A stretch of DNA of 32,855 nucleotides from JACQAI01 sp035507915 (lineage in GTDB: Bacteria; Pseudomonadota; Alphaproteobacteria; Elsterales; Elsteraceae), in NCBI GenBank assembly GCA_035507915.1, contig DATJNS010000249.1, positions 1 through 32,855 on the forward strand, read 5' to 3'. A model generated the notes under the pieces. That model was not told the DNA's origin. It made no database searches and saw nothing but the letters and a program-made list of their open reading frames with translations. Positions 1 through 8,472 of the stretch are shown here, piece after piece; position 1 is the stretch's first letter; each line of letters opens with the position of its first letter. A program made the position numbers and the translations under genes.

Positions 1-1293
1 ATCCCGTGGTTCTCGACCGCGTTCGGGCGCGACGGCATCATCACGGCTCTGCTCTGCCTGTGGTGCGACCCGTCGCTCGCCGCCGGCACTTTGCGTTTTC
101 TCGCTGCCCATCAGGCGACCGAGCTCGACCCGGCAGCCGACGCCGAGCCGGGCAAGATTCTGCACGAGACGCGCAAGGGCGAGATGGCGATCCTGGGCGA
201 GGTGCCGTTCGCGCGCTATTACGGCAGCATCGACGCGACGCCCTTATTCGTCGTGCTGGCAGCCGCCTATCACGTGCGCACCGGCGATCTCGATCTGGTA
301 CGCACGCTGTGGCCCCACATCGAGGCGGCGCTCGGCTGGATGGCGCGCCACGGCGATCCCGACGGCGATGGCTTCCTCGAATATGACCGCAAGTCGGTCA
401 ACGGTCTGATCAACCAGGGCTGGAAGGACAGTGGCGACGCGATCTTTCACGACAGTGGCGCGCTCGCCGAGGCGCCAATCGCGCTCGCCGAGGTGCAAGC
501 CTATGCGTATGCCGCCTACCGCGGGGCGAGCGAGCTTGCCGCCGCGCTCGGCGAGACCAGCCGGGCCGCCGAGCTCGCCGTCGCCGCCGAGCGCCTGCGT
601 CGGAATTTCGAGGCGACGTTCTGGATCGAGGAGCTGGGTTGCTATGCGTTGGCGCTCGACGGCGCGAAACGGCCGTGCCGGGTGCGCAGCTCGAATGCCG
701 GGCAAGTTCTGTTCGGCGGCTTGGCGTCTCCCGAGCGCGCCGCGCGCGTCGCCGAGACCTTGATGTCGCCGGATTTCTTCTCGGATTGGGGCATCCGCAC
801 GATCGCGTGCGGCGAGGCGCGCTACAATCCGATCTCCTACCACAACGGCTCGGTATGGCCGCACGACAATGCCCTGATCGCCATGGGCCTCGCGCGTTAC
901 GGCCTCAAGCAGCCGGTATTGCGGCTGCTGACCGGGCTATTCGACGCTTCGCTGTTCCTCGAGCTCAAACGGTTGCCCGAGCTGTTCTGCGGCTTCGGGC
1001 GCCGCCCGGGGTCGGGTCCGACCGCCTACCCGGTGGCGTGCCTGCCGCAGGCCTGGGCCTCGGTCAGCGTTTTCGCGCTGCTCGGCGCCGCGCTCGGCAT
1101 CTCGTTCGATGCCCGGGCGCGCCAGATCTGGCTCACCCGACCGGCCCTGCCGACCTGGCTCGACGAGGTCCGGCTCGGCAATCTGCAGCTCGGACCGGCG
1201 ACCGCCGACCTGGTGCTCCGCCGCAGCGGCGCCAGCGTCGCGGTCCACGTGCAGCGCCATACCAGCGAGCTCGGCATCGCGCTGACGGTGTAA
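1..1293 (+). CDS. Amylo-alpha-1,6-glucosidase / glycogen debranching-type enzyme, 5' truncated
   Basis: The reading frame is open from base 1, so the true start lies upstream; 430 codons plus stop are visible. The first residues read IPWFSTAFGRDGIITAL, a hallmark of the (alpha/alpha)6-barrel debranching glucosidases (GDE_C family). Further family motifs follow: GLINQGWKDSGDAIFHDSG, which carries acidic residues of the active-site region, and YNPISYHNGSVWPHDNALIA near the middle. These enzymes hydrolyse alpha-1,6 branch glucose from glycogen-like glucans, usually in the cytoplasm, and often carry an N-terminal domain that would lie outside the window. The gene ends 100 nt before the ABC exporter on the same strand. 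In alphaproteobacteria such proteins are often encoded near glycosyltransferases or trehalose/glycogen genes. The family is confident; the exact substrate is inferred. Confidence 0.88.
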   Translation: MPWFSTAFGRDGIITALLCLWCDPSLAAGTLRFLAAHQATELDPAADAEPGKILHETRKGEMAILGEVPFARYYGSIDATPLFVVLAAAYHVRTGDLDLVRTLWPHIEAALGWMARHGDPDGDGFLEYDRKSVNGLINQGWKDSGDAIFHDSGALAEAPIALAEVQAYAYAAYRGASELAAALGETSRAAELAVAAERLRRNFEATFWIEELGCYALALDGAKRPCRVRSSNAGQVLFGGLASPERAARVAETLMSPDFFSDWGIRTIACGEARYNPISYHNGSVWPHDNALIAMGLARYGLKQPVLRLLTGLFDASLFLELKRLPELFCGFGRRPGSGPTAYPVACLPQAWASVSVFALLGAALGISFDARARQIWLTRPALPTWLDEVRLGNLQLGPATADLVLRRSGASVAVHVQRHTSELGIALTV

Positions 1294-1393
1294 GCGGTGC
1301 TGCAGTGCGGCACCAAATCGCGCCCCCTGCGTTGTGTCACAAGACGGGGTCGCGGGCTGGCGGCGGCGGTCTGAGGCGACGAGGGGAAATCGA

Positions 1394-3154
1394 ATGTCTC
1401 TACCGCGTTACGCCTCGAGGGGCGCGGCCGCATTCCTCCTGCATTACGTCGCAAGGCGTGCGCTCAGCCATTTGACCGTGCTGCTCGCGGTGATGGCCGC
1501 GGTCGGCTGCGCGGTCGGCTCGCAATATGCGATCAAGAACCTGGTCGACGTGCTGGGCGCGGGCCGACCGAGCGACGCAGGACTGTGGAGCGCGGTCGGG
1601 CTGCTGCTCGCGCTGGTCGCCGGCGACAATCTGCTGTGGCGGCTGGCGGGCTGGGTCGCGAGCTACGCCTTCGTCGCGGTCGGCGGCGACCTCAGGCTCG
1701 ATCTGTTCGAGCATCTGGCGGGTCACAGTTCGCGCTATTTCACCGATCAGTTTCCCGGCGCGCTGGCTGGACGCATCACTACCGCCGCCACCGCCGCCTG
1801 GACGATCGAGAGCTCGCTGACCTGGACCACCATCCCGCCCGGGCTCGCGGTGGTGACCAGCATCGGGGTGCTCGCCACGATCGACTGGCAGATCACCGCG
1901 GTGCTTGCGGCGATCGTGACCCTGCTCGGCCTCCTGATCGCGCGGTTGGCGGCGCGTGGCCATCCGCTCCACGCGCGATTCGCCAGCCAGGCCGCCACCG
2001 TGACGGGCGACCTCACCGACATCGTCGGCAATATGGGGCTGGTGCGCGCGTTCGGCGCGGCGCGGCGCGAACGGTCGCGCCTATCGGACAAGGTCGGGCT
2101 CGAGATGTCGGCGCAGCGCATCAGCCTGCGCGCGCTCGAGCGGTTGCGCGTGTTCCACGCCGTATCGGTGTTCGCCGTGACGGCCGGCGTGCTGATCTGG
2201 ACCGTCATGTTGTGGCGCGTCGGGCAGGTCACCACGGGGGGCGTCGTGCTGACCACGACGCTCGGCTTCACCGTGCTGCACGCGTCGCGCGACCTCGCGA
2301 TGGCGCTGGTCGACGTCGTCCAGCAATTCGCCAAGCTCGGCGAGGCCGTCGAGGTGCTCGGCCTGCCGCACGAGATCGAGGACGCGCCGAACGCGCGGCC
2401 GCTGATCCGGCTCGGCGGCTCGATCGCTTTCCAGCAGGTGGGCTTCGGCTACCGCGACGGCGTGCGTGTGATCGACGATTTCAATCTGCAGGTGCCGGCC
2501 GGCCAGAAGCTCGGCCTGGTCGGCCGCACCGGCGCCGGCAAGTCGACCATCTTCGCGCTGCTGCAGCGCCTCTACGTGCCGAGCTCGGGCCGGGTCCTGA
2601 TCGACGAGCAGGACATCGCCGAGGTCACGCAGCTGAGTCTGCGCCAGTCGATCGCGGTGGTGCAGCAGGACATCTCGCTGCTGCACCGCTCGGTGCTCGA
2701 GAATCTGCGCTACGGCAAGCCGCAGGCCAGCCGCGACGAGGTGCAGCGCGCCGCCGAGATGGCGCGCTGCACCGAGTTCATCGAGCGGCTCCCGCACGGC
2801 TTCGACACGGTCGTCGGCGAGCGCGGCCTCAAGCTGTCGGGCGGCGAACGCCAGCGCCTGGCGATCGCGCGCGCCTTCCTGCTCGACGCCCAGGTCATTC
2901 TGCTCGACGAGGCGACCTCGGCGCTCGACACCGACTCCGAGCGGCTGATTCAGGAGGCGCTGATGCAGCTGGTCCAGGGCCGCACCGTGATCGCGATCGC
3001 GCACCGGTTGACCACGCTGGCGCTGTTCGATCGCATCGTCGTGCTCGAGCGTGGCCGTATCGTCGAGGACGGTCCGGCGCCCGACATCCTGCGCCGCCGT
3101 CGCATCCGGCTCGATGCGGCCGGCCGCGCGATCACGGTCGAAGGCTCGTCATGA
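1394..3154 (+). CDS. ABC exporter, fused transmembrane and ATPase half-transporter
   Basis: This is a 586-residue type IV ABC half-transporter. The N-terminal ~330 residues contain about six hydrophobic membrane spans (first span near the start of the protein). The C-terminal ATPase has Walker A GRTGAGKST (377-385), signature LSGGERQR (481-488), Walker B VILLDEATSALD (from 501; D505/E506) and the switch histidine H537 in IAHRL, so the ATPase should be active. The ATG at 1394 was chosen because GAGGGG sits 7 nt upstream; a GTG at 1334 would add 20 residues without a good ribosome site. The stop overlaps the next ATG (ATGA), implying translational coupling to the PRC-barrel protein. It is probably a homodimeric exporter of a lipid, glycan or drug-like substrate in the inner membrane. 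The substrate cannot be read from sequence. Confidence 0.93.
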   Translation: MSLPRYASRGAAAFLLHYVARRALSHLTVLLAVMAAVGCAVGSQYAIKNLVDVLGAGRPSDAGLWSAVGLLLALVAGDNLLWRLAGWVASYAFVAVGGDLRLDLFEHLAGHSSRYFTDQFPGALAGRITTAATAAWTIESSLTWTTIPPGLAVVTSIGVLATIDWQITAVLAAIVTLLGLLIARLAARGHPLHARFASQAATVTGDLTDIVGNMGLVRAFGAARRERSRLSDKVGLEMSAQRISLRALERLRVFHAVSVFAVTAGVLIWTVMLWRVGQVTTGGVVLTTTLGFTVLHASRDLAMALVDVVQQFAKLGEAVEVLGLPHEIEDAPNARPLIRLGGSIAFQQVGFGYRDGVRVIDDFNLQVPAGQKLGLVGRTGAGKSTIFALLQRLYVPSSGRVLIDEQDIAEVTQLSLRQSIAVVQQDISLLHRSVLENLRYGKPQASRDEVQRAAEMARCTEFIERLPHGFDTVVGERGLKLSGGERQRLAIARAFLLDAQVILLDEATSALDTDSERLIQEALMQLVQGRTVIAIAHRLTTLALFDRIVVLERGRIVEDGPAPDILRRRRIRLDAAGRAITVEGSS

Positions 3155-3990
3155 GCCAGCCGGCGCACGGCGCCGGCTGGCTCGCGCTGTGCATCTGGCT
3201 GGCCGCATCGGCACCGCAAGCCTTCGCCGGTGACACGCCGCCCGCCGAGGTCGCGCAGCCGGCCGCGCCGCCAGCGCCGTCTCCCGCCGACACCGCGAAG
3301 CCCGCCGCCACGGTGCCGCCTCCGACCGAGACCACGACACCCGCCGTGACGCCGGCGCCGGCGCCATCTCCAGTTGACAGCGCGAAGCCCACCGACGCGA
3401 CGCCGCCGGCACCGTCTCCGGACGAGACCGCAAAGCCTGCCGCTACGGCGCCTCCCCAGGCGAGCCCGCCACCGCCCGGCAAGCCGGCGGAGCTCAAGAA
3501 CCTGCAACCGATCTTTCCGGGCGAGGCGACCACCATCTTGGGCAAGCAGGTCGAGGGTGCCGCCGGCGAGGACATGGGCCGCGTGGTCGACGTGCTGGTC
3601 GACGGCGACGGCCAGCCGCGTGCCGCGATCATCGATTTCGGCGGCTTCCTTGGCGTCGGCAGCCGCAAGATCGCGGTCGATTGGCGGTTGCTCCAATTTC
3701 GCCCGACCGACCACAAGGCGCCGGTGCGGCTGAGCGTCACGCGCGCCGAGGTGCAGGCCGCGCCGGAATATAAGGAGCAGCATAGCGAGCCGGCGCAGGT
3801 CGTGGTGCCGCCCGCCGCTGCGCCGGCGCCATCGCCGACGTCGCCCGCAACCGCCGGATCGTCCGCTGCCGTGCCCGCGCCGGCGCCGTCTCCGGCGTCG
3901 CCCGCAACCGCCACGCCGCCTGCTGCGGACGTGCCGCCTGTCGCGGCACCGCCGCCCGCCGCGGCGTCGCCGCCCGCCGCCGCGAAGTGA
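3151..3990 (+). CDS. Secreted PRC-barrel domain protein with Pro/Ala-rich flanks
   Basis: This is a 279-residue protein. Residues 1-27 look like a Sec signal peptide (hydrophobic LALCIWLAAS, cleavage near AFA-GD). Residues 28-112 are a low-complexity Pro/Ala/Thr tract with a repeated APSPxDxAKP unit. Residues ~118-200 form a PRC-barrel: ILGKQVEGAAGEDMGRVVDV, then a loop GDGQPRAAIIDFGG and KIAVDWRLLQF. Residues 215-279 are again Pro/Ala/Ser-rich. PRC-barrels are small beta-barrel domains found in photosynthetic reaction centres, RimM and many periplasmic alphaproteobacterial proteins of unknown role. The ATG overlaps the stop of the ABC exporter and the stop overlaps the GTG of the MFS gene, so the three are a coupled unit. 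The Pro/Ala tracts are probably extended periplasmic linkers. Domain identity is firm; function is unknown. Confidence 0.85.
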   Translation: MSQPAHGAGWLALCIWLAASAPQAFAGDTPPAEVAQPAAPPAPSPADTAKPAATVPPPTETTTPAVTPAPAPSPVDSAKPTDATPPAPSPDETAKPAATAPPQASPPPPGKPAELKNLQPIFPGEATTILGKQVEGAAGEDMGRVVDVLVDGDGQPRAAIIDFGGFLGVGSRKIAVDWRLLQFRPTDHKAPVRLSVTRAEVQAAPEYKEQHSEPAQVVVPPAAAPAPSPTSPATAGSSAAVPAPAPSPASPATATPPAADVPPVAAPPPAAASPPAAAK

Positions 3991-5231
3991 CCGCGGCGTC
4001 GTCGGCCGGCAGGCCGCGCGGCGGCACGCTGCTCCGACGGTTGTGGCCGGCGCGACAGTCGCCGGCCACCGGACTCGACTGGCTCAACCTGTTCGTCGCC
4101 AACATCCAGGCCGGCTTCGGCCCGTTCATCTCGGTCTATCTCACCACCCAAGGCTGGACCCTGACGGCGATCGGCGTGGCGCTCAGTCTCGGCACCATCA
4201 CGGCGATGGTGAGTCAGCTGCCGGCCGGCGCACTGGTCGACGCGGCAAGGCGCAAGAGCCGCGTTGCGCGGCTCAGCGTCATGGTCTTTACGGTCAGCGC
4301 CCTGCTGCTCGCCGTCGCACCGACGCCGCTGTTCGTCTATCTCGCCGAGATCCTGCACGGCGTGTCGAGCTGCACGCTCGGCCCGGCCGTGGTCGCAATG
4401 AGCCTGGCGGTCGCCGGCGAGGCGGCGCTCGGCCCGCGACTCGGGCGCAACGCCCGCTACGCCTCGATCGGCAATGGCGTCGGCGCGGCGTTGATGGGTG
4501 CCTGCGGCTATTACGTGTCGCCACGCTCGGTGTTCGTGCTGACCGCGTTCCTGACCTTGCCGGCGCTGCTCGCGTTGGTGCCGCTGGCGGGTGTCGGCGA
4601 CCGGACGGCGGACGGCGAGGGCAAGACGGCGCCGCGCACCGAGACGTTCGGCGCGGTGCTGGCCAACCGCAAGCTGCTTCTGCTCGCGCTCTGCGTGATG
4701 CTGTTCAGCCTGGCCAATGCCGCGCTGCTGCCGCTCGCTGCCAGCGCGCTGACCCGGCGTGCCGGCGCCGCGGCGAGCCTGCTGATCGCAGCCTGCATCG
4801 TGCTGCCGCAGCTGATCGTCGCGCTGGTCTCGCCGAGTTTCGGCCGGCTCGCCGCAACGCGCGGCCGGCGGCTGGTGCTGCTGCTGGGCTTCGCCATGCT
4901 CCCGCTGCGCGGCCTCCTGTTCGCGCTCGCGCTCGACTGGCCGGCGCTGGTCGTGGCCATCCAGGTGCTCGATGGCATCGCGGCGGCCAGTTTCGGCATC
5001 ATGGTGCCCCTGGTCGCCAGCGACATCGCCGGCCGCTCGGGCCATTTCAACCTGTCGCTCGGCTATGTCGGGCTGGCGATCGGGATCGGTGCCACGCTCG
5101 GCACCACGCTGGCGGGCTGGACCGCCGACCGCTTCGGTCCTCCGGCGGCGTTCGGCACGCTCGCCGCGATCGGGCTCGCCGCGTTCCTGCTGGTCTGGCG
5201 CGCCATGCCGGAGACCCGCGCACCGGATTGA
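3987..5231 (+). CDS. Major facilitator superfamily transporter
   Basis: This is a 414-residue protein with about 12 hydrophobic segments and the MFS loop-2/3 signature in the form GALVDAARRKSR. It begins in the segment ANIQAGFGPFISVYLTTQGW, which resembles the first helix of drug/proton antiporter-like MFS proteins. The start is a GTG at 3987 that overlaps the stop of the PRC-barrel gene (GTGA), and it lies just ahead of the hydrophobic region. A cytoplasmic basic N-terminus (RPRGGTLLRRLWPARQ) precedes the first helix. It is the last gene of the left-hand plus-strand unit and converges on wza, with the hairpin at 5396-5431 between them. Substrate unknown; efflux is a guess from family and from coupling to an ABC exporter. 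Confidence 0.88.
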   Translation: MTAASSAGRPRGGTLLRRLWPARQSPATGLDWLNLFVANIQAGFGPFISVYLTTQGWTLTAIGVALSLGTITAMVSQLPAGALVDAARRKSRVARLSVMVFTVSALLLAVAPTPLFVYLAEILHGVSSCTLGPAVVAMSLAVAGEAALGPRLGRNARYASIGNGVGAALMGACGYYVSPRSVFVLTAFLTLPALLALVPLAGVGDRTADGEGKTAPRTETFGAVLANRKLLLLALCVMLFSLANAALLPLAASALTRRAGAAASLLIAACIVLPQLIVALVSPSFGRLAATRGRRLVLLLGFAMLPLRGLLFALALDWPALVVAIQVLDGIAAASFGIMVPLVASDIAGRSGHFNLSLGYVGLAIGIGATLGTTLAGWTADRFGPPAAFGTLAAIGLAAFLLVWRAMPETRAPD

Positions 5232-5395
5232 CGGGGCGGGTTCGCGCTCGCGCGCCCGCGCGCCCACGCTTCCTGACCTGAGAGCGACAGGCGCCGATCG
5301 AGCCGATCGGCGCAACGAACAGCGAGCTCGGGATTGGTGGCGTTGCGGCCGGCCTGGAGGAACGCCGCCAGCTTGCCGCGCTGGCTCAAAGATGC

Positions 5396-5431
5396 CGGCA
5401 CGGCGCCGGATTTACATCCGCCGCCGTGCCG
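5396..5431. terminator. Long hairpin between convergent genes, likely bidirectional terminator
   Basis: A near-perfect inverted repeat gives a stem of 16 paired positions with one C-C mismatch and a TTAC loop (5412-5415). The outer arms are CGGCACGGCG (5396-5405) and its complement (5422-5431). It lies in the 232-nt gap between the MFS stop (5231) and the wza stop (5464), which face each other. Neither side has a long U tract, though TTT follows within 10 nt on the minus strand. Energy was not calculated. Confidence 0.6.
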
Positions 5432-5463
5432 CGCTTGCGGGGGTGCCGGGCCCGCGCCGTCGC

Positions 5464-6168
5464 TCAGAAGCCGTAGAACAGGCCCGGGGTGACCGGCAGC
5501 ACGTTCTTGACATAGAGCGAGACGAACGTGTCGATGTCGCCGATCGTCGAGGTCGGCACATAGACGGTATCCATCGGCCGCAGCTGCAAATCGTCCTTGA
5601 AGTTGCCGCCGAGCGTCTTCTTGACGTTGACCACCTGGTACGAGCCGTCCTGCCGGATCAGCACGACGCGCGTCGGATCCGCGGTTTCCGTCATGCCGCC
5701 GGCTTCGAATATCGCGCGCATCACCGTGGTCGGATGCGAGTAGGTGAACGAGCCTTCCTTCTTCACCTGACCGCCGACGAAGAACTTGTTGGCCGCCGAC
5801 TCCTTGATCACGAGATTGATCCCGTTGGCGGCCGCCTTGGTGAGATAGCCCTTATCGACATATTCCTGCTGCAGCTCGGTCCGCAGCGCATGCAAGGTCA
5901 TGCCGGAGACCACCGGATCGTCGATCATCGGCAGCGTGATGCGGCCGTCCGCGCGCACCTGCTGTGTGGTGTCCATGTCGGCATTGTTGGCCGCGTCGAC
6001 CACGCGGAACTGGATCACGTCCCCGGGTGCCAGCTGATAGTCCTGGATCGGCGGCTGACTGACCTTGGCGGTGCGCGCCTCGGTGTCGGGAATCTGTCCG
6101 GTGCCGACCGGAGTCGACGAACATGCGGGCAGCATCAAAGTCAAAAGCAGAATGATTATCCGTTTCAT
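5464..6168 (-). CDS. Polysaccharide export outer-membrane lipoprotein, Wza/ExoF-like
   Basis: This is a 234-residue lipoprotein. MKRIIILLLTLMLPACSS is a signal peptide with lipobox LPAC and acyl-cysteine C16. Residues ~41-122 match the polysaccharide biosynthesis/export domain (YQLAPGDVIQFRVV, then GRITLPMID). Residues ~128-205 form an SLBB-type beta-grasp domain (FFVGGQVKKEGSFTYSHPTT, EAGG, DTVYVP). The C-terminal 25 residues could form the short outer-membrane helix. It is smaller than the ~380-residue E. coli Wza and has one SLBB domain, as many alphaproteobacterial versions do. The start at 6168 was chosen for the signal peptide and AAGGA 8 nt upstream; an in-frame start at 6240 would bury the signal. 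It is transcribed away from the rest of the export genes. It should form the exit channel working with the Wzc-like protein at 8473. Confidence 0.92.
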   Translation of the reverse strand: MKRIIILLLTLMLPACSSTPVGTGQIPDTEARTAKVSQPPIQDYQLAPGDVIQFRVVDAANNADMDTTQQVRADGRITLPMIDDPVVSGMTLHALRTELQQEYVDKGYLTKAAANGINLVIKESAANKFFVGGQVKKEGSFTYSHPTTVMRAIFEAGGMTETADPTRVVLIRQDGSYQVVNVKKTLGGNFKDDLQLRPMDTVYVPTSTIGDIDTFVSLYVKNVLPVTPGLFYGF

Positions 6169-6597
6169 GCACTCGATCCTTCGAACTCGGGCGCCATGGC
6201 AGACATCAAACGACAGGTTGCCGTTCCGGTTCCGCAGCACGCCGCGTCATTCCGCAGCACGACGTGGTCATACGAACTTGCCACAAGCTGATCACGAGAT
6301 CGGCGGGGAACGCGATCGCGTCCGCCACGTATCTCCATCACGCAGTGCAGCATGCATCCGGGCGGACAACGTGAAGGTCATACTGCAATGCAACGATGCC
6401 GTCACCGACGCGAAAGCGGCCACGCGATCGATGTACGCGCGACCGGCGCGTGGCGTGGCACGCGATGCGGCGTTTTCGCTCCAGGCGGTTTGCCGGCGGA
6501 TCGATCACGAGCCGCGCCGGAACTGCGCCGGCGATTGTCTGTTCCTACCCTCGCAGCTGTGCGCCGCCGGACGTCGAAACAAACACGATGCCAGTCA
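6169..6597. promoter_or_regulatory. Divergent intergenic region, probable promoter and control region
   Basis: This 429-nt stretch separates wza (minus) from the small unknown gene (plus). No reading frame here looks coding. It contains the 20-bp-spaced direct repeat at 6230-6261 and must carry the wza promoter. I could not find a convincing -35/-10 pair on either strand. Confidence 0.4.
6230..6261. repeat. Direct repeat, two 12-bp copies 20 bp apart, possible operator
   Basis: TTCCGCAGCACG occurs at 6230-6241 and again at 6250-6261, followed in both cases by a similar CG..GTCA stretch. The start-to-start distance of 20 bp is about two helical turns, so both copies face the same side of DNA. 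They lie 62-93 nt upstream of the wza start codon. Regulator binding is inferred from position only. Confidence 0.4.
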
Positions 6598-6891
6598 ATG
6601 TCGGGGATGGTGACCGATATGCGCGAAGTTATAGATCAGGGTCTTGCGCGCTACGGATGGGATGTCGGCCAAGACCCATCGTCGCAGCCGAGCGCCGATG
6701 TCGACGCGGCGGATCGAAGTGACCCGGAAACCGCATGCGTCCGAGCCACCTATGACACCGGCGAGGTTCATTTCAGTCTGCAGAAGAGCGCCACCTTGGC
6801 GCAGCTCATCGAAAAACTCGCGGTCTTCGGGCGTGGACACGGCTCGCTGGTCTCGGTCGAGCTCCTGATCGAGCCGGCCGTGCTCAGCTGA
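6598..6891 (+). CDS. Small hypothetical protein
   Basis: I do not recognise this protein of about 97 residues. It is acidic in the middle (DVDAADRSDPETA) and ends in a predicted alpha/beta segment: YDTGEVHFSLQ, then SATLAQLIEKLAVFGRGHGSLVSVELLI. There is no signal peptide or membrane span. Three in-frame ATGs are possible (6598, 6607, 6619); the last has GGTGA 5 nt upstream and may be the real start, giving 90 residues. The frame continues upstream of 6598 but that part is Arg-rich and not protein-like. It lies 76 nt ahead of the GDP-mannose enzyme on the same strand, so it may be the first gene of that operon. Coding status is probable, not certain. Confidence 0.5.
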   Translation: MSGMVTDMREVIDQGLARYGWDVGQDPSSQPSADVDAADRSDPETACVRATYDTGEVHFSLQKSATLAQLIEKLAVFGRGHGSLVSVELLIEPAVLS

Positions 6892-6967
6892 TCGTCGTCC
6901 TCGCGGTTCGACCGATAGGACGAGCACTTGACGACATGACGTGGAATCGGGCGATGGGATTGGGCAA

Positions 6968-8431
6968 ATGGATGTCGCGGTCGATTTAGCGAAGTTCCAC
7001 CCGCAGGGTTCCCCGCAAATCTATCCGGTCGTGCTGTCCGGCGGTGCCGGCACGCGGTTGTGGCCGCTGTCACGCGCGTTCTTTCCCAAGCAATTTCATC
7101 CCCTGGCGTCCGACCGCACGCTCTTCCAGGAGACCGTGGCGCGCAACAGCGCCGACACCGGCTTCGCGCCGCCGATCGTGGTGTGCAACGACGATCACCG
7201 TTTCCTGATCGACGAGCAGCTTCGCCAGCTCGGCATCGAGCCCGCCTGCGTTCTCCTCGAGCCGGTGTCGCGCAACACCGCGCCCGCAATCGCGGTCGCC
7301 GCGCTGTGGTTGGCCGCACAGGATCCCGACGCCGTGATGCTGGTGCAGCCGTCCGATCACGTAATCGGCGCGGTCGAGAACCTGCATGTTGCGGTCGCGC
7401 ACGGGCTGCCCGCCGCCGAAGCCGGCCGGTTGGTCACCTTCGGCGTGAAGCCGCGGCGGCCCGAGACGGGATTCGGCTATATACAGGTCGGCGCGCCGCT
7501 CAACGGCAATAATTCGATCCTCTCGGTCGAACGCTTCGTCGAGAAGCCCGATGCGGCGCGCGCAGCGCAGTTTGTCGCGAGCGGGTCGTTCTACTGGAAC
7601 AGCGGGATCTACCTACTCAGCGCGCGCTACCTGCTCGACGAGCTGCGGCAGCTCCACCCGACCATGCATGAGGCCTGCGTCACGGCCGTCGCCGGTGGCG
7701 CGCAGGACAATGGCGTTCTCCGGCTCGACGGCACGGCGTTCGTGGCGACGCCGTCGCTGTCGATCGACCATGCCGTGATGGAACACACCGACAAGGCGGT
7801 CGTTGTGCCCGTCGACATGGCGTGGAGCGACGTCGGTTCGTGGCACGCGTTGCGCGAGATCAGCGCCGCCGACGAAAGCGGAAACGTGATCCATGGCGAC
7901 GTCATCGTCGAGAATGTCAGCAACTGCTATATCCGCGCCGACGGCAAGCTGGTCGCGGCGGTCGGCCTTGACGACGTCGTGGTGGTGGCGACCGACGACG
8001 CGATCCTGGTCGCGCGCGGCGACGCGACGACGCAGGTCGGACGGATCGTCGAGCGCCTGCGCGCGCGCAGCCGGCCGGAATCTACGCAGCACACGACGAT
8101 CTATCGTCCCTGGGGCTATTTCCGATCGGTCGATACCGGCGATCGTTTCCAGGTCAAGCGCCTGATGGTGAAGCCGGGTGCCCAGCTCAGCCTGCAGATG
8201 CATTTCCATCGCGCCGAGCACTGGGTCGTGGTGCGCGGCACCGCGCTCGTTCAGCGCGGCCAGGAACGCATGCTGCTGCGCGAGAACGAGTCGATCTACA
8301 TCCCAAGCGGCACCGAGCATCGGCTCGAAAATCCCGGGAAACTGCCGCTCCACATCATCGAAGTGCAGTCAGGCGCCTATCTCGGCGAGGACGACATCGT
8401 CCGGCTCGCCGACACTTACGGCCGTTCCTGA
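6968..8431 (+). CDS. Mannose-1-phosphate guanylyltransferase / mannose-6-phosphate isomerase
   Basis: This is a 487-residue bifunctional type II PMI-GMP of the AlgA/ManC/XanB family, of usual length. The N-terminal nucleotidyltransferase has the GTP-binding loop LSGGAGTRLWPLSRAFFPKQ (23-42) and the sugar-phosphate motif FVEKP (190-194). The C-terminal cupin has the isomerase metal motif QMHFHRAEHW (410-419) followed by VVVRGTA. It converts fructose-6-phosphate to mannose-6-phosphate and mannose-1-phosphate to GDP-mannose in the cytoplasm. GDP-mannose is then the substrate of the Gmd at 21115. The ATG at 6968 was chosen; a GTG at 6941 would add nine residues. The intervening phosphomannomutase step is not encoded in the window. 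The BY-kinase gene follows after 41 nt. Confidence 0.96.
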   Translation: MDVAVDLAKFHPQGSPQIYPVVLSGGAGTRLWPLSRAFFPKQFHPLASDRTLFQETVARNSADTGFAPPIVVCNDDHRFLIDEQLRQLGIEPACVLLEPVSRNTAPAIAVAALWLAAQDPDAVMLVQPSDHVIGAVENLHVAVAHGLPAAEAGRLVTFGVKPRRPETGFGYIQVGAPLNGNNSILSVERFVEKPDAARAAQFVASGSFYWNSGIYLLSARYLLDELRQLHPTMHEACVTAVAGGAQDNGVLRLDGTAFVATPSLSIDHAVMEHTDKAVVVPVDMAWSDVGSWHALREISAADESGNVIHGDVIVENVSNCYIRADGKLVAAVGLDDVVVVATDDAILVARGDATTQVGRIVERLRARSRPESTQHTTIYRPWGYFRSVDTGDRFQVKRLMVKPGAQLSLQMHFHRAEHWVVVRGTALVQRGQERMLLRENESIYIPSGTEHRLENPGKLPLHIIEVQSGAYLGEDDIVRLADTYGRS

Positions 8432-8460
8432 TGCCCGCGCGAATCCCCGGCTGACGTACG

Positions 8461-8466
8461 AAGGAG
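8461..8466 (+). promoter_or_regulatory. Ribosome binding site fixing the GTG start of the wzc-like gene
   Basis: AAGGAG lies 6 nt before the GTG at 8473, an ideal spacing that supports this non-ATG start. Confidence 0.8.
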
Positions 8467-8472
8467 CAACCC

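Noticed and set aside
3132..5315. 727-codon open frame on the minus strand.
   Set aside because: It lies opposite the PRC-barrel and MFS genes, is composed of Arg/Gln/Glu-rich low-complexity sequence and reflects high GC with few stops.
6928..6956. TTGACG at 6928 with a 17-nt spacer, considered as a promoter for the GDP-mannose gene.
   Set aside because: The hexamer at the -10 place (GCGATG) does not resemble TATAAT, so the match is too weak to list.
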